Source of the DNA: Aquisediminimonas sp031376385
Lineage (GTDB): Bacteria; Pseudomonadota; Alphaproteobacteria; Sphingomonadales; Sphingomonadaceae
Assembly: GCA_031376385.1 (NCBI GenBank)
Contig: JANMDQ010000003.1
Span: 1 to 64,000 of the forward strand
Length of the DNA stretch: 64,000 nucleotides
Direction of reading: 5' to 3'
Every line of letters starts with the position of its first letter. Positions within the stretch are counted from its first letter, which is position 1. Positions 20,934 through 29,239 of the stretch are shown here, one piece after another. Below the pieces are notes generated by a model, which made no database searches, was not told the DNA's origin, and saw nothing but the letters and a program-made list of their open reading frames with translations. The position numbers and the translations under genes are program-made.

Positions 20934-22141
20934 CCCTCATTCAAGAAAAAACGCCGACCACAGGCGACGAACAGATTGACAATTACACGATCAATTTCGG
21001 CCCTCAGCATCCGGCAGCCCACGGTGTTTTGCGTTTGGTGATGGAGCTGGACGGGGAAATTGTGGAGCGGCTTGATCCGCACATTGGCCTCCTCCACCGG
21101 GGCACGGAAAAACTGATTGAGCATAAGACCTATCTTCAGGCGCTGCCTTATTTTGATAGGCTTGATTACTGCTCCCCCCTAGCGATGGAGCACACTTATG
21201 TGCTCGCGATTGAGAAATTGCTGGACCTTGAGGTGCCAATCCGCGCCCAATATCTCCGCGTGTTGTTTGCTGAATTGACGCGTATCAGCAACCATATGCT
21301 CAATCTAGGCAGCCATGTGATGGATGTCGGCGCGATGACGCCAAACCTTTGGATGTTTGAGCTGCGCGAAGATTGCCTGAACTTTTTCGAACGGGCCTCT
21401 GGCGCAAGGATGCACGCGGCGTGGTTCCGCCCCGGCGGGGTGCATCAGGATGTTCCTCTGAAGCTGCTGACCGACATTGCCGATTGGCTTGACACGCGCG
21501 TGCCCGAACTGTTCGAGGACGCGATCAGCCTGGTTGCGGACAACCGCATTTTTAAGCAGCGCAATGTTGATATCGCAGTGGTGACGAAGGACGACGCCGT
21601 CAAATGGGGCTTTTCCGGCCCGATGATCCGGGGCAGCGGCATCCCTTGGGATCTGCGTCGTTCGCAGCCCTATGATGTGTATGACCGGATGGAGTTTGAC
21701 ATTCCGGTGGGCACCAAAGGCGATTGCTACGACCGCTTCATGGTCCGCGTTGAGGAAGTGCGCCAGTCCGTGCGCATCATGAAGCAGTGCCTGCGTGACA
21801 TGCCCGAGGGGCCGATAGCCAGCGATGATCGCAAAGTGGTTCCCCCCAAACGCGCCGAGATGAAGCAGAGTATGGAGGCACTGATCCACCACTTCAAACT
21901 CTACACCGAAGGCTTCAAGGTGCCTGCGGGGAGTGTCTATGTGGCGACTGAAAGCCCCAAGGGTGAATTTGGCGTTTATCTGGTGAGTGACGGGACGAAT
22001 AAGCCTTATCGCTGCAAGATCAGGCCGACGGCTTTCTCACATTTGCAGGCGATGGATTTCATGTCGCGCGGGCATATGCTGGCTGATACGACGGCTATTT
22101 TGGGCGCGCTCGACATTGTGTTTGGGGAGTGTGACCGGTGA
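20930..22141 (+). CDS. nuoD: NADH-quinone oxidoreductase subunit D
   Basis: 403 aa, the 49-kDa subunit that forms the quinone pocket with NuoB. NFGPQHPAAHG holds the quinone-site His, and IGLLHRGTEKL, RISNHMLNLGSH and GEFGVYLVSDG are typical. Starts with GTG 20930 overlapping nuoC as GTGA. It ends DIVFGECDR; the last 24 bases are repeated exactly at 22481-22504, part of a duplicated nuoD-nuoE junction. Confidence 0.97.
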   Translation: MTLIQEKTPTTGDEQIDNYTINFGPQHPAAHGVLRLVMELDGEIVERLDPHIGLLHRGTEKLIEHKTYLQALPYFDRLDYCSPLAMEHTYVLAIEKLLDLEVPIRAQYLRVLFAELTRISNHMLNLGSHVMDVGAMTPNLWMFELREDCLNFFERASGARMHAAWFRPGGVHQDVPLKLLTDIADWLDTRVPELFEDAISLVADNRIFKQRNVDIAVVTKDDAVKWGFSGPMIRGSGIPWDLRRSQPYDVYDRMEFDIPVGTKGDCYDRFMVRVEEVRQSVRIMKQCLRDMPEGPIASDDRKVVPPKRAEMKQSMEALIHHFKLYTEGFKVPAGSVYVATESPKGEFGVYLVSDGTNKPYRCKIRPTAFSHLQAMDFMSRGHMLADTTAILGALDIVFGECDR

Positions 22142-22356
22142 CAAACAGGATGAAACTCTACCTAACAGGCATCGGCGTATTTATCGGCACTTGGCTTGCG
22201 GGCGACGCGCTTATGGCCATTATGACGGAACGGATATTTCTATCTTCGTTTCCAAGATTGAGCGTCGGAGTTTTTCCATTTTTTGCGGGTTACGTAGGTG
22301 CAACAGCATTTGTTTGGTGGATGGAAGCCAGTGAAGAAAGAATTCAGGATGGCTGA
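22138..22356 (+). CDS. Small membrane protein inside the nuo operon (unknown)
   Basis: 72 aa from GTG 22138, which overlaps the nuoD stop as GTGA; ATG 22150 (MKLYLTGIG) is an alternative. Two hydrophobic segments (about 7-28 and 40-60) predict two membrane spans. Its stop lies inside a truncated nuoE start (ATGGCTGA, 22349-22356). No family recognised. It is bracketed by coupling overlaps on both sides, so it was once the ORF between nuoD and an earlier nuoE. Confidence 0.6.
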   Translation: MTNRMKLYLTGIGVFIGTWLAGDALMAIMTERIFLSSFPRLSVGVFPFFAGYVGATAFVWWMEASEERIQDG

Positions 22357-22396
22357 CGTAGTTCACATCCCCAACGAAACTGAAACGCGCACCCGT
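22349..22396 (+). pseudogene. Remnant of a diverged nuoE 5' end
   Basis: Sixteen codons read MADVVHIPNETETRTR, against MADAVHIPNEIETRAK in the intact nuoE at 22791. By eye 10 of the first 45 bases differ, mostly at third positions, so this is an older or foreign allele and not a recent copy. It runs into family A repeat copy 3. Confidence 0.82.
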
Positions 22397-22399
22397 TTC

Positions 22400-22480
22400 G
22401 TCATTGCGAGCGAAGCGCGGCAATCGAACTCACTGGTCGGCCAGTCTGGATCGCCGCGTCGCTCTGCTCCTCGCAATGAC
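22400..22480. repeat. Dispersed palindromic repeat, family A, copy 3
   Basis: Left arm GTCATTGCGAGCGAAGCGCG then GCAATC; right arm TCTGGATCGCCGCGTCGC ending CTCGCAATGAC. It joins the nuoE remnant to the nuoD 3' copy, exactly at the mosaic breakpoint. Confidence 0.82.
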
Positions 22481-22504
22481 GTGTTTGGGGAGTGTGACCG
22501 GTGA
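22481..22504 (+). pseudogene. Exact copy of the last 24 bases of nuoD
   Basis: Bases 22481-22504 equal 22118-22141, encoding VFGECDR and the stop, with the GTGA overlap into the following small ORF preserved. It marks the second copy of the nuoD-nuoE junction. Confidence 0.88.
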
Positions 22505-22791
22505 GTGTGCTTTCAGCCTTGCGGCGATGGTTTGGTTGGGATATCGCCAATTTTAAAGGCATATTGACCGCTCTGTTAGCGATGCTTCCGGCTTTGCTCA
22601 CTAGCTTAAATTATGGGGCTTATCGTGGTGATCACGGAGCCGTGTGGGCGGTTGCAATTGGGTTCGCCACAATAGTCGGTGGTGCCGCACTGTGGAAAGG
22701 ATTCACCCACGAATGGCGAGAGCTAAGTTCGATAAATGAACAGATCCGTGCGGAATCGCTAAACGATGCAAAGATTAGAGACCGTAACTAA
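22501..22791 (+). CDS. Small membrane protein before nuoE (unknown)
   Basis: 96 aa from GTG 22501, overlapping the duplicated nuoD stop as GTGA. The stop TAA shares one base with the nuoE ATG (TAATG, 22789-22793). Two hydrophobic helices (about 20-40 and 48-66) are followed by a charged helical tail. It is unrelated in sequence to the 72-aa ORF that occupies the same kind of position 360 bases upstream. No family recognised. Confidence 0.6.
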   Translation: MSVLSALRRWFGWDIANFKGILTALLAMLPALLTSLNYGAYRGDHGAVWAVAIGFATIVGGAALWKGFTHEWRELSSINEQIRAESLNDAKIRDRN

Positions 22792-23429
22792 TGGCTGACG
22801 CAGTGCATATACCGAACGAAATCGAAACCCGTGCCAAGTGGGGCACCTTCACATGGTCGCCCGCAAACGCCAAAACCGCCGCAATGTACATCGCGCGTTA
22901 CCCCGCCGGGCGCCAGCAATCCGCAGTGATGGCCTTGCTCGATCTCGCCCAGCGGCAGGTGGGTGAGGAGACGAAAACGCAAGGCTGGCTGCCCGTGCCC
23001 GTGATCGAATATGTCGCGGGACAGCTCGGTATGCCCTATATGCGCGCTTATGAGGTCGTGACGTTTTATACCATGTATAACCTCGCGCCCGTTGGTCGTT
23101 ATCATGTGCAGGTGTGCGGCACGACGCCGTGCCTGTTGCGCGGTTCCGATGATGTGCTGGCTGCGTGCAAGAACCGGGGGCTGGTGAAGGGCGGGACGAC
23201 GCCGGACGGGTTGTTCACCTTGACCGAAGTCGAATGTCTTGGTGCCTGCGCGAATGCGCCGATGGTGCAGATCAACGATGATAATTTTGAAGACCTGACT
23301 TATGACAGCATGGACGCGATCCTAGAGGCGCTGGCGACTGACCAACCGGTGAAAATTGGCCCGCAGATTGACCGCCAGACCAGCTGCCCAGAGGGCGGGC
23401 CGACCACATTGTTGGAGTCTGTGAAGTGA
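22791..23429 (+). CDS. nuoE: NADH-quinone oxidoreductase subunit E (2Fe-2S)
   Basis: 212 aa, the 24-kDa subunit of the NADH-dehydrogenase module. The thioredoxin-like domain has the N1a 2Fe-2S ligands in CGTTPC and ECLGACANAP; VTFYTMYNL precedes them. It is about 40 residues longer than E. coli NuoE through a C-terminal tail, common in alphaproteobacteria. One-base overlap with the preceding ORF. A palindromic repeat follows before nuoF. Confidence 0.96.
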   Translation: MADAVHIPNEIETRAKWGTFTWSPANAKTAAMYIARYPAGRQQSAVMALLDLAQRQVGEETKTQGWLPVPVIEYVAGQLGMPYMRAYEVVTFYTMYNLAPVGRYHVQVCGTTPCLLRGSDDVLAACKNRGLVKGGTTPDGLFTLTEVECLGACANAPMVQINDDNFEDLTYDSMDAILEALATDQPVKIGPQIDRQTSCPEGGPTTLLESVK

Positions 23430-23441
23430 AGGCATCAATCC

Positions 23442-23580
23442 AAAATCCTCCCCGGAACGGGGAGGGGGACCGCGAAGCGGTGGAGGGGGGTGTCCAACGC
23501 TCCCAGTTCTGGCGTGTGGACTGCCTCCCCTCCGTCACGCGCTTCGCGCGCGCCACCTCCCCGCTAACGGAGAGGATTTT
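23442..23580. repeat. Palindromic repeat, family D (between nuoE and nuoF)
   Basis: The ends AAAATCC (23442-23448) and GGATTTT (23574-23580) are inverted, and almost the whole 139 bases form an imperfect palindrome. Inner hairpins include CTCCCC/GGGGAG (23448-23464) and CCGCGAAGCGG. This is the common REP-type layout of G-rich and C-rich runs around a small GC hairpin. Confidence 0.8.
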
Positions 23581-23582
23581 CC

Positions 23583-24884
23583 ATGCTCGCTGACAAAGAC
23601 CGCATTTTCACCAATCTTTACGGCTTTCAACCCTTCAACTTGCCTGCGGCAAAAAAACGTGGCGATTGGGCGGGAACGAAGGCGCTTCTTGCCGTTGGCC
23701 CGGATGCGATCATTGAAAGCATCAAAGCGTCCGGCCTGCGCGGTCGCGGCGGGGCTGGCTTCCCCACGGGTATGAAGTGGAGCTTTATGCCCAAGGCGCC
23801 CACCGATAACCGCCCGAACTTCCTTGTCATTAACGCAGATGAATCCGAACCGGGCAGTTGCAAGGACCGGGAGATCATCCGCCATGATCCGCACAAGCTG
23901 ATCGAAGGGGCGTTGATCGCAGGCTTCGCGATGCGCGCGCGGGCGGCCTATATCTATATTCGCGGCGAATATATCATGGAGGCCAAGGTCCTCGAAGAGG
24001 CAGTGGCTGAGGCTTATGCGTCCGGCCTCATCGGCAAGAATGCTTGCAAATCGGGCTATGATTTCGATGTGTTCGTCCACCGCGGCGCGGGCGCCTATAT
24101 CTGCGGCGAAGAAACCGCGATGCTTGAATCGCTTGAGGGCAAAAAGGGCCAGCCGCGCCTGAAACCCCCATTCCCAGCGGGTGCGGGACTATATGGCTGC
24201 CCGACGACGGTGAATAATGTTGAGAGCATTGCGGTTGTCCCCACAATCCTGCGCCGCTCGCCTGAATGGTTCAAGGCGATTGGGCGCGAGGGCAATCACG
24301 GCACAAAACTGTTCCAGATTTCGGGCCATGTGAATAAGCCGTGCACGGTTGAAGAGGCGATGAGCATTCCGTTCCGCGAACTAATTGACAAGCATTGCGG
24401 CGGCATTCAAGGCGGCTGGGATAATCTCCTCGCGGTGATCCCCGGTGGCTCCTCCGTGCCCTTGGTTCCCGCCGCACAAATCATGGACGCACCGATGGAT
24501 TTTGACGGGCTGAAGGCGCTTGGTTCCGGCCTTGGCACGGCGGCGGTGATCGTGATGGATAAAAGCACCGACATCGTTCGCGCCATTTCGCGGCTGTCAT
24601 ACTTCTACAAACACGAAAGCTGCGGCCAATGCACGCCTTGTCGCGAGGGCACTGGCTGGATGTGGCGTGTGATGGAACGGATGCGAACGGGCGACGCGGA
24701 TGTCTCCGAAATCGATACGTTGTATGAAGTGACCAAGCAGGTCGAAGGCCACACCATCTGCGCACTCGGCGACGCGGCGGCGTGGCCGATCCAGGGGCTG
24801 ATCAAGCATTTCCGCCCCGAGATGGAGCGGCGGATTTTGGAACGTGCTGGTGATCTGCCCGATTTGCTGGAGGCGGCGGAGTGA
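23583..24884 (+). CDS. nuoF: NADH-quinone oxidoreductase subunit F (FMN, NADH site)
   Basis: 433 aa, the 51-kDa subunit. It oxidises NADH with FMN and passes electrons to its N3 4Fe-4S cluster. LRGRGGAGFPTGMKW binds NADH/FMN, YIRGEY and ICGEETAMLESLEG follow, and CGQCTPCREG plus CALGDAAAWP give the four cluster cysteines. The start is two bases after repeat D, whose last bases (GGAGAGGATTTT) include the likely Shine-Dalgarno. The stop overlaps the following small ORF as GTGA. Confidence 0.97.
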   Translation: MLADKDRIFTNLYGFQPFNLPAAKKRGDWAGTKALLAVGPDAIIESIKASGLRGRGGAGFPTGMKWSFMPKAPTDNRPNFLVINADESEPGSCKDREIIRHDPHKLIEGALIAGFAMRARAAYIYIRGEYIMEAKVLEEAVAEAYASGLIGKNACKSGYDFDVFVHRGAGAYICGEETAMLESLEGKKGQPRLKPPFPAGAGLYGCPTTVNNVESIAVVPTILRRSPEWFKAIGREGNHGTKLFQISGHVNKPCTVEEAMSIPFRELIDKHCGGIQGGWDNLLAVIPGGSSVPLVPAAQIMDAPMDFDGLKALGSGLGTAAVIVMDKSTDIVRAISRLSYFYKHESCGQCTPCREGTGWMWRVMERMRTGDADVSEIDTLYEVTKQVEGHTICALGDAAAWPIQGLIKHFRPEMERRILERAGDLPDLLEAAE

Positions 24885-25081
24885 AGACTCTGCCCAAAAT
24901 CAGCCTTGGAGACGAAGTTACACTTGCTTCTGGAAGTGCCGTAATGACCGTGTTGCGTTACCATGGTGAAGGTTTGGACAAAGTTGAGTGCGGTTGGTTC
25001 TCAGGTAAAACACGAGAGATTTGGAACCAGCGAGTATTTCCAATTTGCGCACTCCGCCTTGAAAGTAGTGATAATGCCTAA
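24881..25081 (+). CDS. DUF2158/YodC-like small protein in the nuo operon
   Basis: 66 aa. LGDEVTLASGSAVMTVLRY, then VECGWFSGK and VFPICALRL, match the short beta-barrel YodC/DUF2158 proteins (pattern GD-V-L-SGG-MTV ... C-WF ... F-LE-L). Their function is unknown. Its GTG start overlaps the nuoF stop (GTGA) and its end overlaps the nuoG start by eight bases (25074-25081). Nothing links it to complex I other than position, and proteins of this kind often occur in accessory DNA. Confidence 0.72.
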   Translation: MKTLPKISLGDEVTLASGSAVMTVLRYHGEGLDKVECGWFSGKTREIWNQRVFPICALRLESSDNA

Positions 25082-27110
25082 ACTCACCGTAGACGGCCAA
25101 GAAATTGAGGTCCCCGCAGGAGCCACGGTGCTCCAAGCTTGCGAACTTGCGGGGAAGGAAATCCCGCGTTTCTGCTACCATGAACGCCTAAGCATCGCGG
25201 GGAATTGCCGGATGTGTCTGGTTGAGGTGGCTCCCGGGCCGCCGAAACCTCAGGCATCTTGCGCTCTCCCCGCCGCAGAAGGGCAAATCATCAAGACCAA
25301 TTCGCCGATGGTGAAGAAAGCTCGTGAGGGGGTGATGGAATTCCTCCTCATCAACCACCCGCTCGATTGCCCGATTTGTGATCAGGGTGGCGAGTGCGAT
25401 TTGCAGGATCAATCGGTTGCTTACGGGCGCGGCAAGAGCCGCTATCCGGAGAATAAGCGCGCCGTGACCAAGAAATATATGGGGCCGATCGTCAAGACGG
25501 TGATGACGCGCTGCATCCAGTGCACGCGCTGCATCCGCTTTGCCGAGGAAGTGGCGGGGATCGAGGAAATTGGCGCGATTGGGCGCGGGGAGGGGATGCA
25601 GATAACGTCTTACCTTGAACGTGCTGTGACAAGCGAGCTGAGCGGCAATGTAGTGGATTTGTGCCCAGTCGGTGCGCTGACGTCCAAGCCTTACGCCTTT
25701 GAAGCGCGGCCTTGGGAGCTGAAGAAAACGGCAAGCATCGACGTGATGGACGCCGTGGGCACCAACATTCGGCTCGATGCGCGCGGGCGGCAAGTGCTGC
25801 GCGCGCTGCCCCGGATCAACGAAGATGTGAATGAGGAATGGGCCAGCGACAAGACGCGCCATGCTGTGGACGGTCTGATGCATGGTCGGCTGGATAAGCC
25901 CTATGTGCGCGACGCCAAGGGTAAGTTGCAGCCTGCAAGCTGGCCCGAAGCATTCGATGCGATTTCAAAGTTGTGTAAAGTTGTGCCAGTCGACGTATCG
26001 GTTATTGCTGGAGATATGGTCGATTGTGAGACGATGTTTGCGGCAAAAAGTCTTTCCGAAACAATAGGTTGCGCTGGATTGGAAGGGCGTCAAACTGGCC
26101 TTTCCTACGATACGTCCAGCCTTGCTGCTGTCAATTTCAACACTGGAATAGCAAATATCGAAAATGCCGATGTGATCCTGTTGGTAGGGAGCGATACGCG
26201 CCGGGAAGCGCCTCTGGTTAACACACGCATTCAAAAGGCCGTGCGCAAACGCGGATCGAAAGTCTTCGCGATTGGCCCTGTGACCGATCTGTCTTACGCA
26301 GTTGAATGGCTGGGCGATGATCTTTCTACGCTCACCAAAGTGCCAAAATCGTTGTCTGACGCGTTGAAATCTGCTAAACGCCCCGCGATTATCGTTGGCG
26401 GTGGCGCGCTGCGTTATGAGGGCGTCCATGGCGCCGCTTTGGCCTTTGCGAAGAAATATGGGTTGGTGAAAGACGGCTGGAACGGCTTTAACGTTCTGCA
26501 TTTTGCGGCCGCGCGGATGGGCGGGCTGATGCTCGGTTACGCGCATGAAGGCGGCATCAAGGCGCTGGCGGCTCATAAATCAAAAATCGCCTTCTTCCTT
26601 GGTGCAGATGAAGTTGATTATAACCTATTTGGAGATAGTGTCAAGGTCTATGTTGGCCATCACGGTGACAAAGGGGCTGCGGCAGCGGATGTGATCCTTC
26701 CCGGTGCGGCCTATACTGAGAAATCTGGAACTTACGTTAACCTCGAAGGACGCGTGCAGCGCGGGGAGCGTTCCGTGTTCCCGCCCGGCGATGCGCGGGA
26801 GGATTGGTCAATTTTCCGGGCGCTTTCTGAAGTGTTGGGCGCAAAACTGCCCTACGACACCCTCGATCAGCTGCGCGCCGCGATGGTGGAGGCCGTGCCT
26901 GCGCTTGGCGCTGAGGGGCTGGCTGGCTATGCGTGGCCAAAAGACGACAAAGACTTGCCAAAACTGCCCGCCAAACCGATCGGCAAAATCGCGGATTATC
27001 CGATCAAAGATTTCTACCTGACCAACGCCATCTGCCGCGCATCAGCGACAATGCGGCGCTGTTCGGATGAGCTGGTTCACGGTGTTGAATATGCGGAGGC
27101 TGCGGAATGA
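25074..27110 (+). CDS. nuoG: NADH-quinone oxidoreductase subunit G
   Basis: 678 aa, the 75-kDa subunit. The N-terminal ferredoxin domain has the 2Fe-2S N1b ligands in CYHERLSIAGNCRMC; then the His-Cys N5 cluster region (HPLDCPICDQGGECDLQD), the N4 cluster (CIQCTRCIRF ... CPVGAL), and a C-terminal molybdopterin-oxidoreductase-like domain without the cofactor. The start ATG 25074 gives the family N-terminus (MPKLTVDGQEIEVPAGATVLQACE); upstream frame is inside the DUF2158 ORF. The stop context ATGA equals the nuoH start context, with repeat B2 now between. Confidence 0.97.
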   Translation: MPKLTVDGQEIEVPAGATVLQACELAGKEIPRFCYHERLSIAGNCRMCLVEVAPGPPKPQASCALPAAEGQIIKTNSPMVKKAREGVMEFLLINHPLDCPICDQGGECDLQDQSVAYGRGKSRYPENKRAVTKKYMGPIVKTVMTRCIQCTRCIRFAEEVAGIEEIGAIGRGEGMQITSYLERAVTSELSGNVVDLCPVGALTSKPYAFEARPWELKKTASIDVMDAVGTNIRLDARGRQVLRALPRINEDVNEEWASDKTRHAVDGLMHGRLDKPYVRDAKGKLQPASWPEAFDAISKLCKVVPVDVSVIAGDMVDCETMFAAKSLSETIGCAGLEGRQTGLSYDTSSLAAVNFNTGIANIENADVILLVGSDTRREAPLVNTRIQKAVRKRGSKVFAIGPVTDLSYAVEWLGDDLSTLTKVPKSLSDALKSAKRPAIIVGGGALRYEGVHGAALAFAKKYGLVKDGWNGFNVLHFAAARMGGLMLGYAHEGGIKALAAHKSKIAFFLGADEVDYNLFGDSVKVYVGHHGDKGAAAADVILPGAAYTEKSGTYVNLEGRVQRGERSVFPPGDAREDWSIFRALSEVLGAKLPYDTLDQLRAAMVEAVPALGAEGLAGYAWPKDDKDLPKLPAKPIGKIADYPIKDFYLTNAICRASATMRRCSDELVHGVEYAEAAE

Positions 27111-27128
27111 GTTGTGCGACACCATCCC

Positions 27129-27238
27129 GTCACGCTGAACTTGTTTCAGGGTCCATGCCTCTCTTTTTGATCAAATCTGCCGGCATCCAGGTTAATACTG
27201 CCATCGCGGCATGGATGCTGAAACAAGTTCAGCATGAC
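27129..27238. repeat. Dispersed palindromic repeat, family B, copy 2 (between nuoG and nuoH)
   Basis: Left arm GTCACGCTGAACTTGTTTCA plus GGGTCCATGCCTC; right arm GGCATGGATGCTGAAACAAG plus TTCAGCATGAC. It occupies nearly all of the 139-base gap. Confidence 0.85.
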
Positions 27239-27249
27239 AGGAAAGGGTT

Positions 27250-28293
27250 ATGACCCAGTGGTTCCAATCCGGCGTGTTCGGCTATTATGGTGGCTGGTTC
27301 GTCTCAACCACGCTGCTTATCCTGCTGATCGCATTGCCGGTCATGCTGGCGGTGGCGATCCTGATTTACGCGGACCGTAAAATCTGGGCCGCGATGGCGC
27401 TGCGGCGCGGGCCGAATGTGGTGGGGCCGCTGGGCATTTTGCAGAGCTTTGCTGATGGGCTGAAGGTTTTCCTTCAGGAAACGATCATCCCATCCGCCGC
27501 CAATCGCGGCTTGTTCCTCCTCGCGCCCATCATCACCTTCACCGTCGCGCTGATTGCGTGGGCGGTGATCCCCTTTGGGCCGGGCATGATGCTGGCCGAT
27601 ATCAACGTCGGCTTGCTCTACATCCTCGCGGCGAGTTCGCTTGGCGTTTACGGCGTGATCATTGCGGGCTGGGCCTCCAATTCCAAATATCCCTTTTATT
27701 CTGCACTGCGGGCGGCGGCGCAAATGGTCAGTTATGAAGTTTCGATAGGCTTCATCCTCATTTCCGTCGTGCTGTGGGCTGGCACGTTCAACTTGACTGG
27801 CATTGTGGAGGCGCAGCGGGGCCATGTGTTTGGGATCAACGGTTTTGCGGTGAATCCGCTGCTGTTCCCAATGGCGGTGATGTTCTTCATCTCGTCGCTT
27901 GCCGAAACCGCGCGCGCGCCGTTCGATCTGACTGAGGCGGAAAGCGAACTCGTCGCGGGGTATCAGACCGAATATAGCAGCATGGCCTTCGCGATGTACT
28001 GGCTCGGCGAATATGCCAATGTGATCCTGATGTGCACGCTGAATGCGGTGCTGTTCTGGGGCGGTTATTTGCCGCCGGTGGATTGGGCGCCGCTTTATGC
28101 TGTGCCGGGCATCCTCTGGCTGTTTGCCAAGATATTGGTGTTTTTCTTCCTGTTCAGCTGGGTCAAGGCCACTGTGCCGCGCTACCGCTATGACCAGCTG
28201 ATGCGGCTGGGCTGGAAAGTGTTCCTGCCGATTTCGCTGTTCTGGGTGGTGCTGGTGAGCGGGTATCTGATGCTGACGAGGTATGGGGGATGA
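27250..28293 (+). CDS. nuoH: NADH-quinone oxidoreductase subunit H
   Basis: 347 aa, eight or nine transmembrane helices. It forms the membrane part of the quinone channel. Conserved stretches: YADRKIWAAMALRRGPNVVGPLG, the loop AETARAPFDLTEAESELVAGYQTEYS, and RYRYDQLMRLGWK near the end. The stop overlaps the next ORF as ATGA. Confidence 0.97.
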   Translation: MTQWFQSGVFGYYGGWFVSTTLLILLIALPVMLAVAILIYADRKIWAAMALRRGPNVVGPLGILQSFADGLKVFLQETIIPSAANRGLFLLAPIITFTVALIAWAVIPFGPGMMLADINVGLLYILAASSLGVYGVIIAGWASNSKYPFYSALRAAAQMVSYEVSIGFILISVVLWAGTFNLTGIVEAQRGHVFGINGFAVNPLLFPMAVMFFISSLAETARAPFDLTEAESELVAGYQTEYSSMAFAMYWLGEYANVILMCTLNAVLFWGGYLPPVDWAPLYAVPGILWLFAKILVFFFLFSWVKATVPRYRYDQLMRLGWKVFLPISLFWVVLVSGYLMLTRYGG

Positions 28294-28745
28294 GAAAGTA
28301 CATAATTTGCATGAGTTTGTTGGGTCCTATCCCCGCAAATGCACAAAATGTCCCTAGCGCCAATATGTATGGATTGACAGATTTGTGGGCTGTTTGCCCG
28401 GTTCACGGTGATGAACGGGTTAGTGGAAAGTACTGGCTCGAATTAACTCCGGGATACCGTTCCGCACAGGCAATACATCTCCAGATCACTCCGCTAGATA
28501 GCTCAATCCCGTTTTCTCCTATCGATACTGTCAAGAATATCGAAAGCGGAGATGTCAAGTTGAGGGCTGAAAATGGAGAAACTTCCGTGTTGGTTTCTGC
28601 TGCTTCAAAAGGCGCGGCCATTTTAATGACAGTTATCTATAAGGGAATAGTGCCGGTCTCTGTTGATGCCTCCATAATATACAATAATCGAATTTTTGCG
28701 TCTGACTGCATTGTTTTGAATCAAAGGGAGCGCTCAAAATCATGA
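28290..28745 (+). CDS. Predicted periplasmic protein inserted between nuoH and nuoI (unknown)
   Basis: 151 aa. The N-terminus MRKYIICMSLLGPIPANA-Q looks like a signal peptide with an AxA-Q cleavage site. The mature ~130 residues are beta-rich with two cysteines (VCPVHGDE and SDCIVL) that could pair. No family recognised. It is joined by ATGA overlaps to both nuoH (28290-28293) and nuoI (28742-28745). Its DNA is visibly AT-richer; for example 26 of the 60 bases at 28501-28560 are G or C. An exported protein has no known role in complex I. Confidence 0.62.
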   Translation: MRKYIICMSLLGPIPANAQNVPSANMYGLTDLWAVCPVHGDERVSGKYWLELTPGYRSAQAIHLQITPLDSSIPFSPIDTVKNIESGDVKLRAENGETSVLVSAASKGAAILMTVIYKGIVPVSVDASIIYNNRIFASDCIVLNQRERSKS

Positions 28746-29230
28746 GCACCATCACCCACCTCATCAAATCCTTTACGCTGTGGGAGTTTGTGAAAGCCCA
28801 TGCGCTGACCTTGAAATATTTTTTCAAACCCAAGGCGACGATCAACTACCCTTATGAAAAGAACCCGATTTCGCCGCGGTTCCGGGGGGAGCATGCTTTG
28901 CGGCGTTATCCCAATGGCGAAGAGCGCTGCATTGCGTGCAAGCTGTGTGAGGCTGTTTGCCCTGCGCAGGCGATCACCATCGAAGCCGAGCCACGTGACG
29001 ATGGCAGCCGCCGCACCACGCGCTATGATATTGACATGACCAAGTGCATCTACTGCGGCTTCTGCGCAGAGGCGTGTCCCGTTGATGCCATCGTCGAAGG
29101 GCCGAATTTCGAATATGCGACCGAAACGCGGGAGGAATTGCTTTATGACAAGAACAAGCTCCTTGCCAATGGTGACAAATGGGAACGTGCCATCGCGGCA
29201 AACCTTGCCGCCGATGCTCCCTATCGCTAG
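28742..29230 (+). CDS. nuoI: NADH-quinone oxidoreductase subunit I (2x 4Fe-4S)
   Basis: 162 aa, TYKY subunit carrying clusters N6a and N6b in two ferredoxin motifs, CIACKLCEAVCPAQAI and CIYCGFCAEACPVDAI. GEHALRRYPNGEERC precedes them. It links the peripheral arm to NuoB. The N-terminal amphipathic helix (LWEFVKAHALTLKYFF) lies along the membrane. Nine bases to nuoJ. Confidence 0.97.
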   Translation: MSTITHLIKSFTLWEFVKAHALTLKYFFKPKATINYPYEKNPISPRFRGEHALRRYPNGEERCIACKLCEAVCPAQAITIEAEPRDDGSRRTTRYDIDMTKCIYCGFCAEACPVDAIVEGPNFEYATETREELLYDKNKLLANGDKWERAIAANLAADAPYR

Positions 29231-29239
29231 GGGCAGCGC

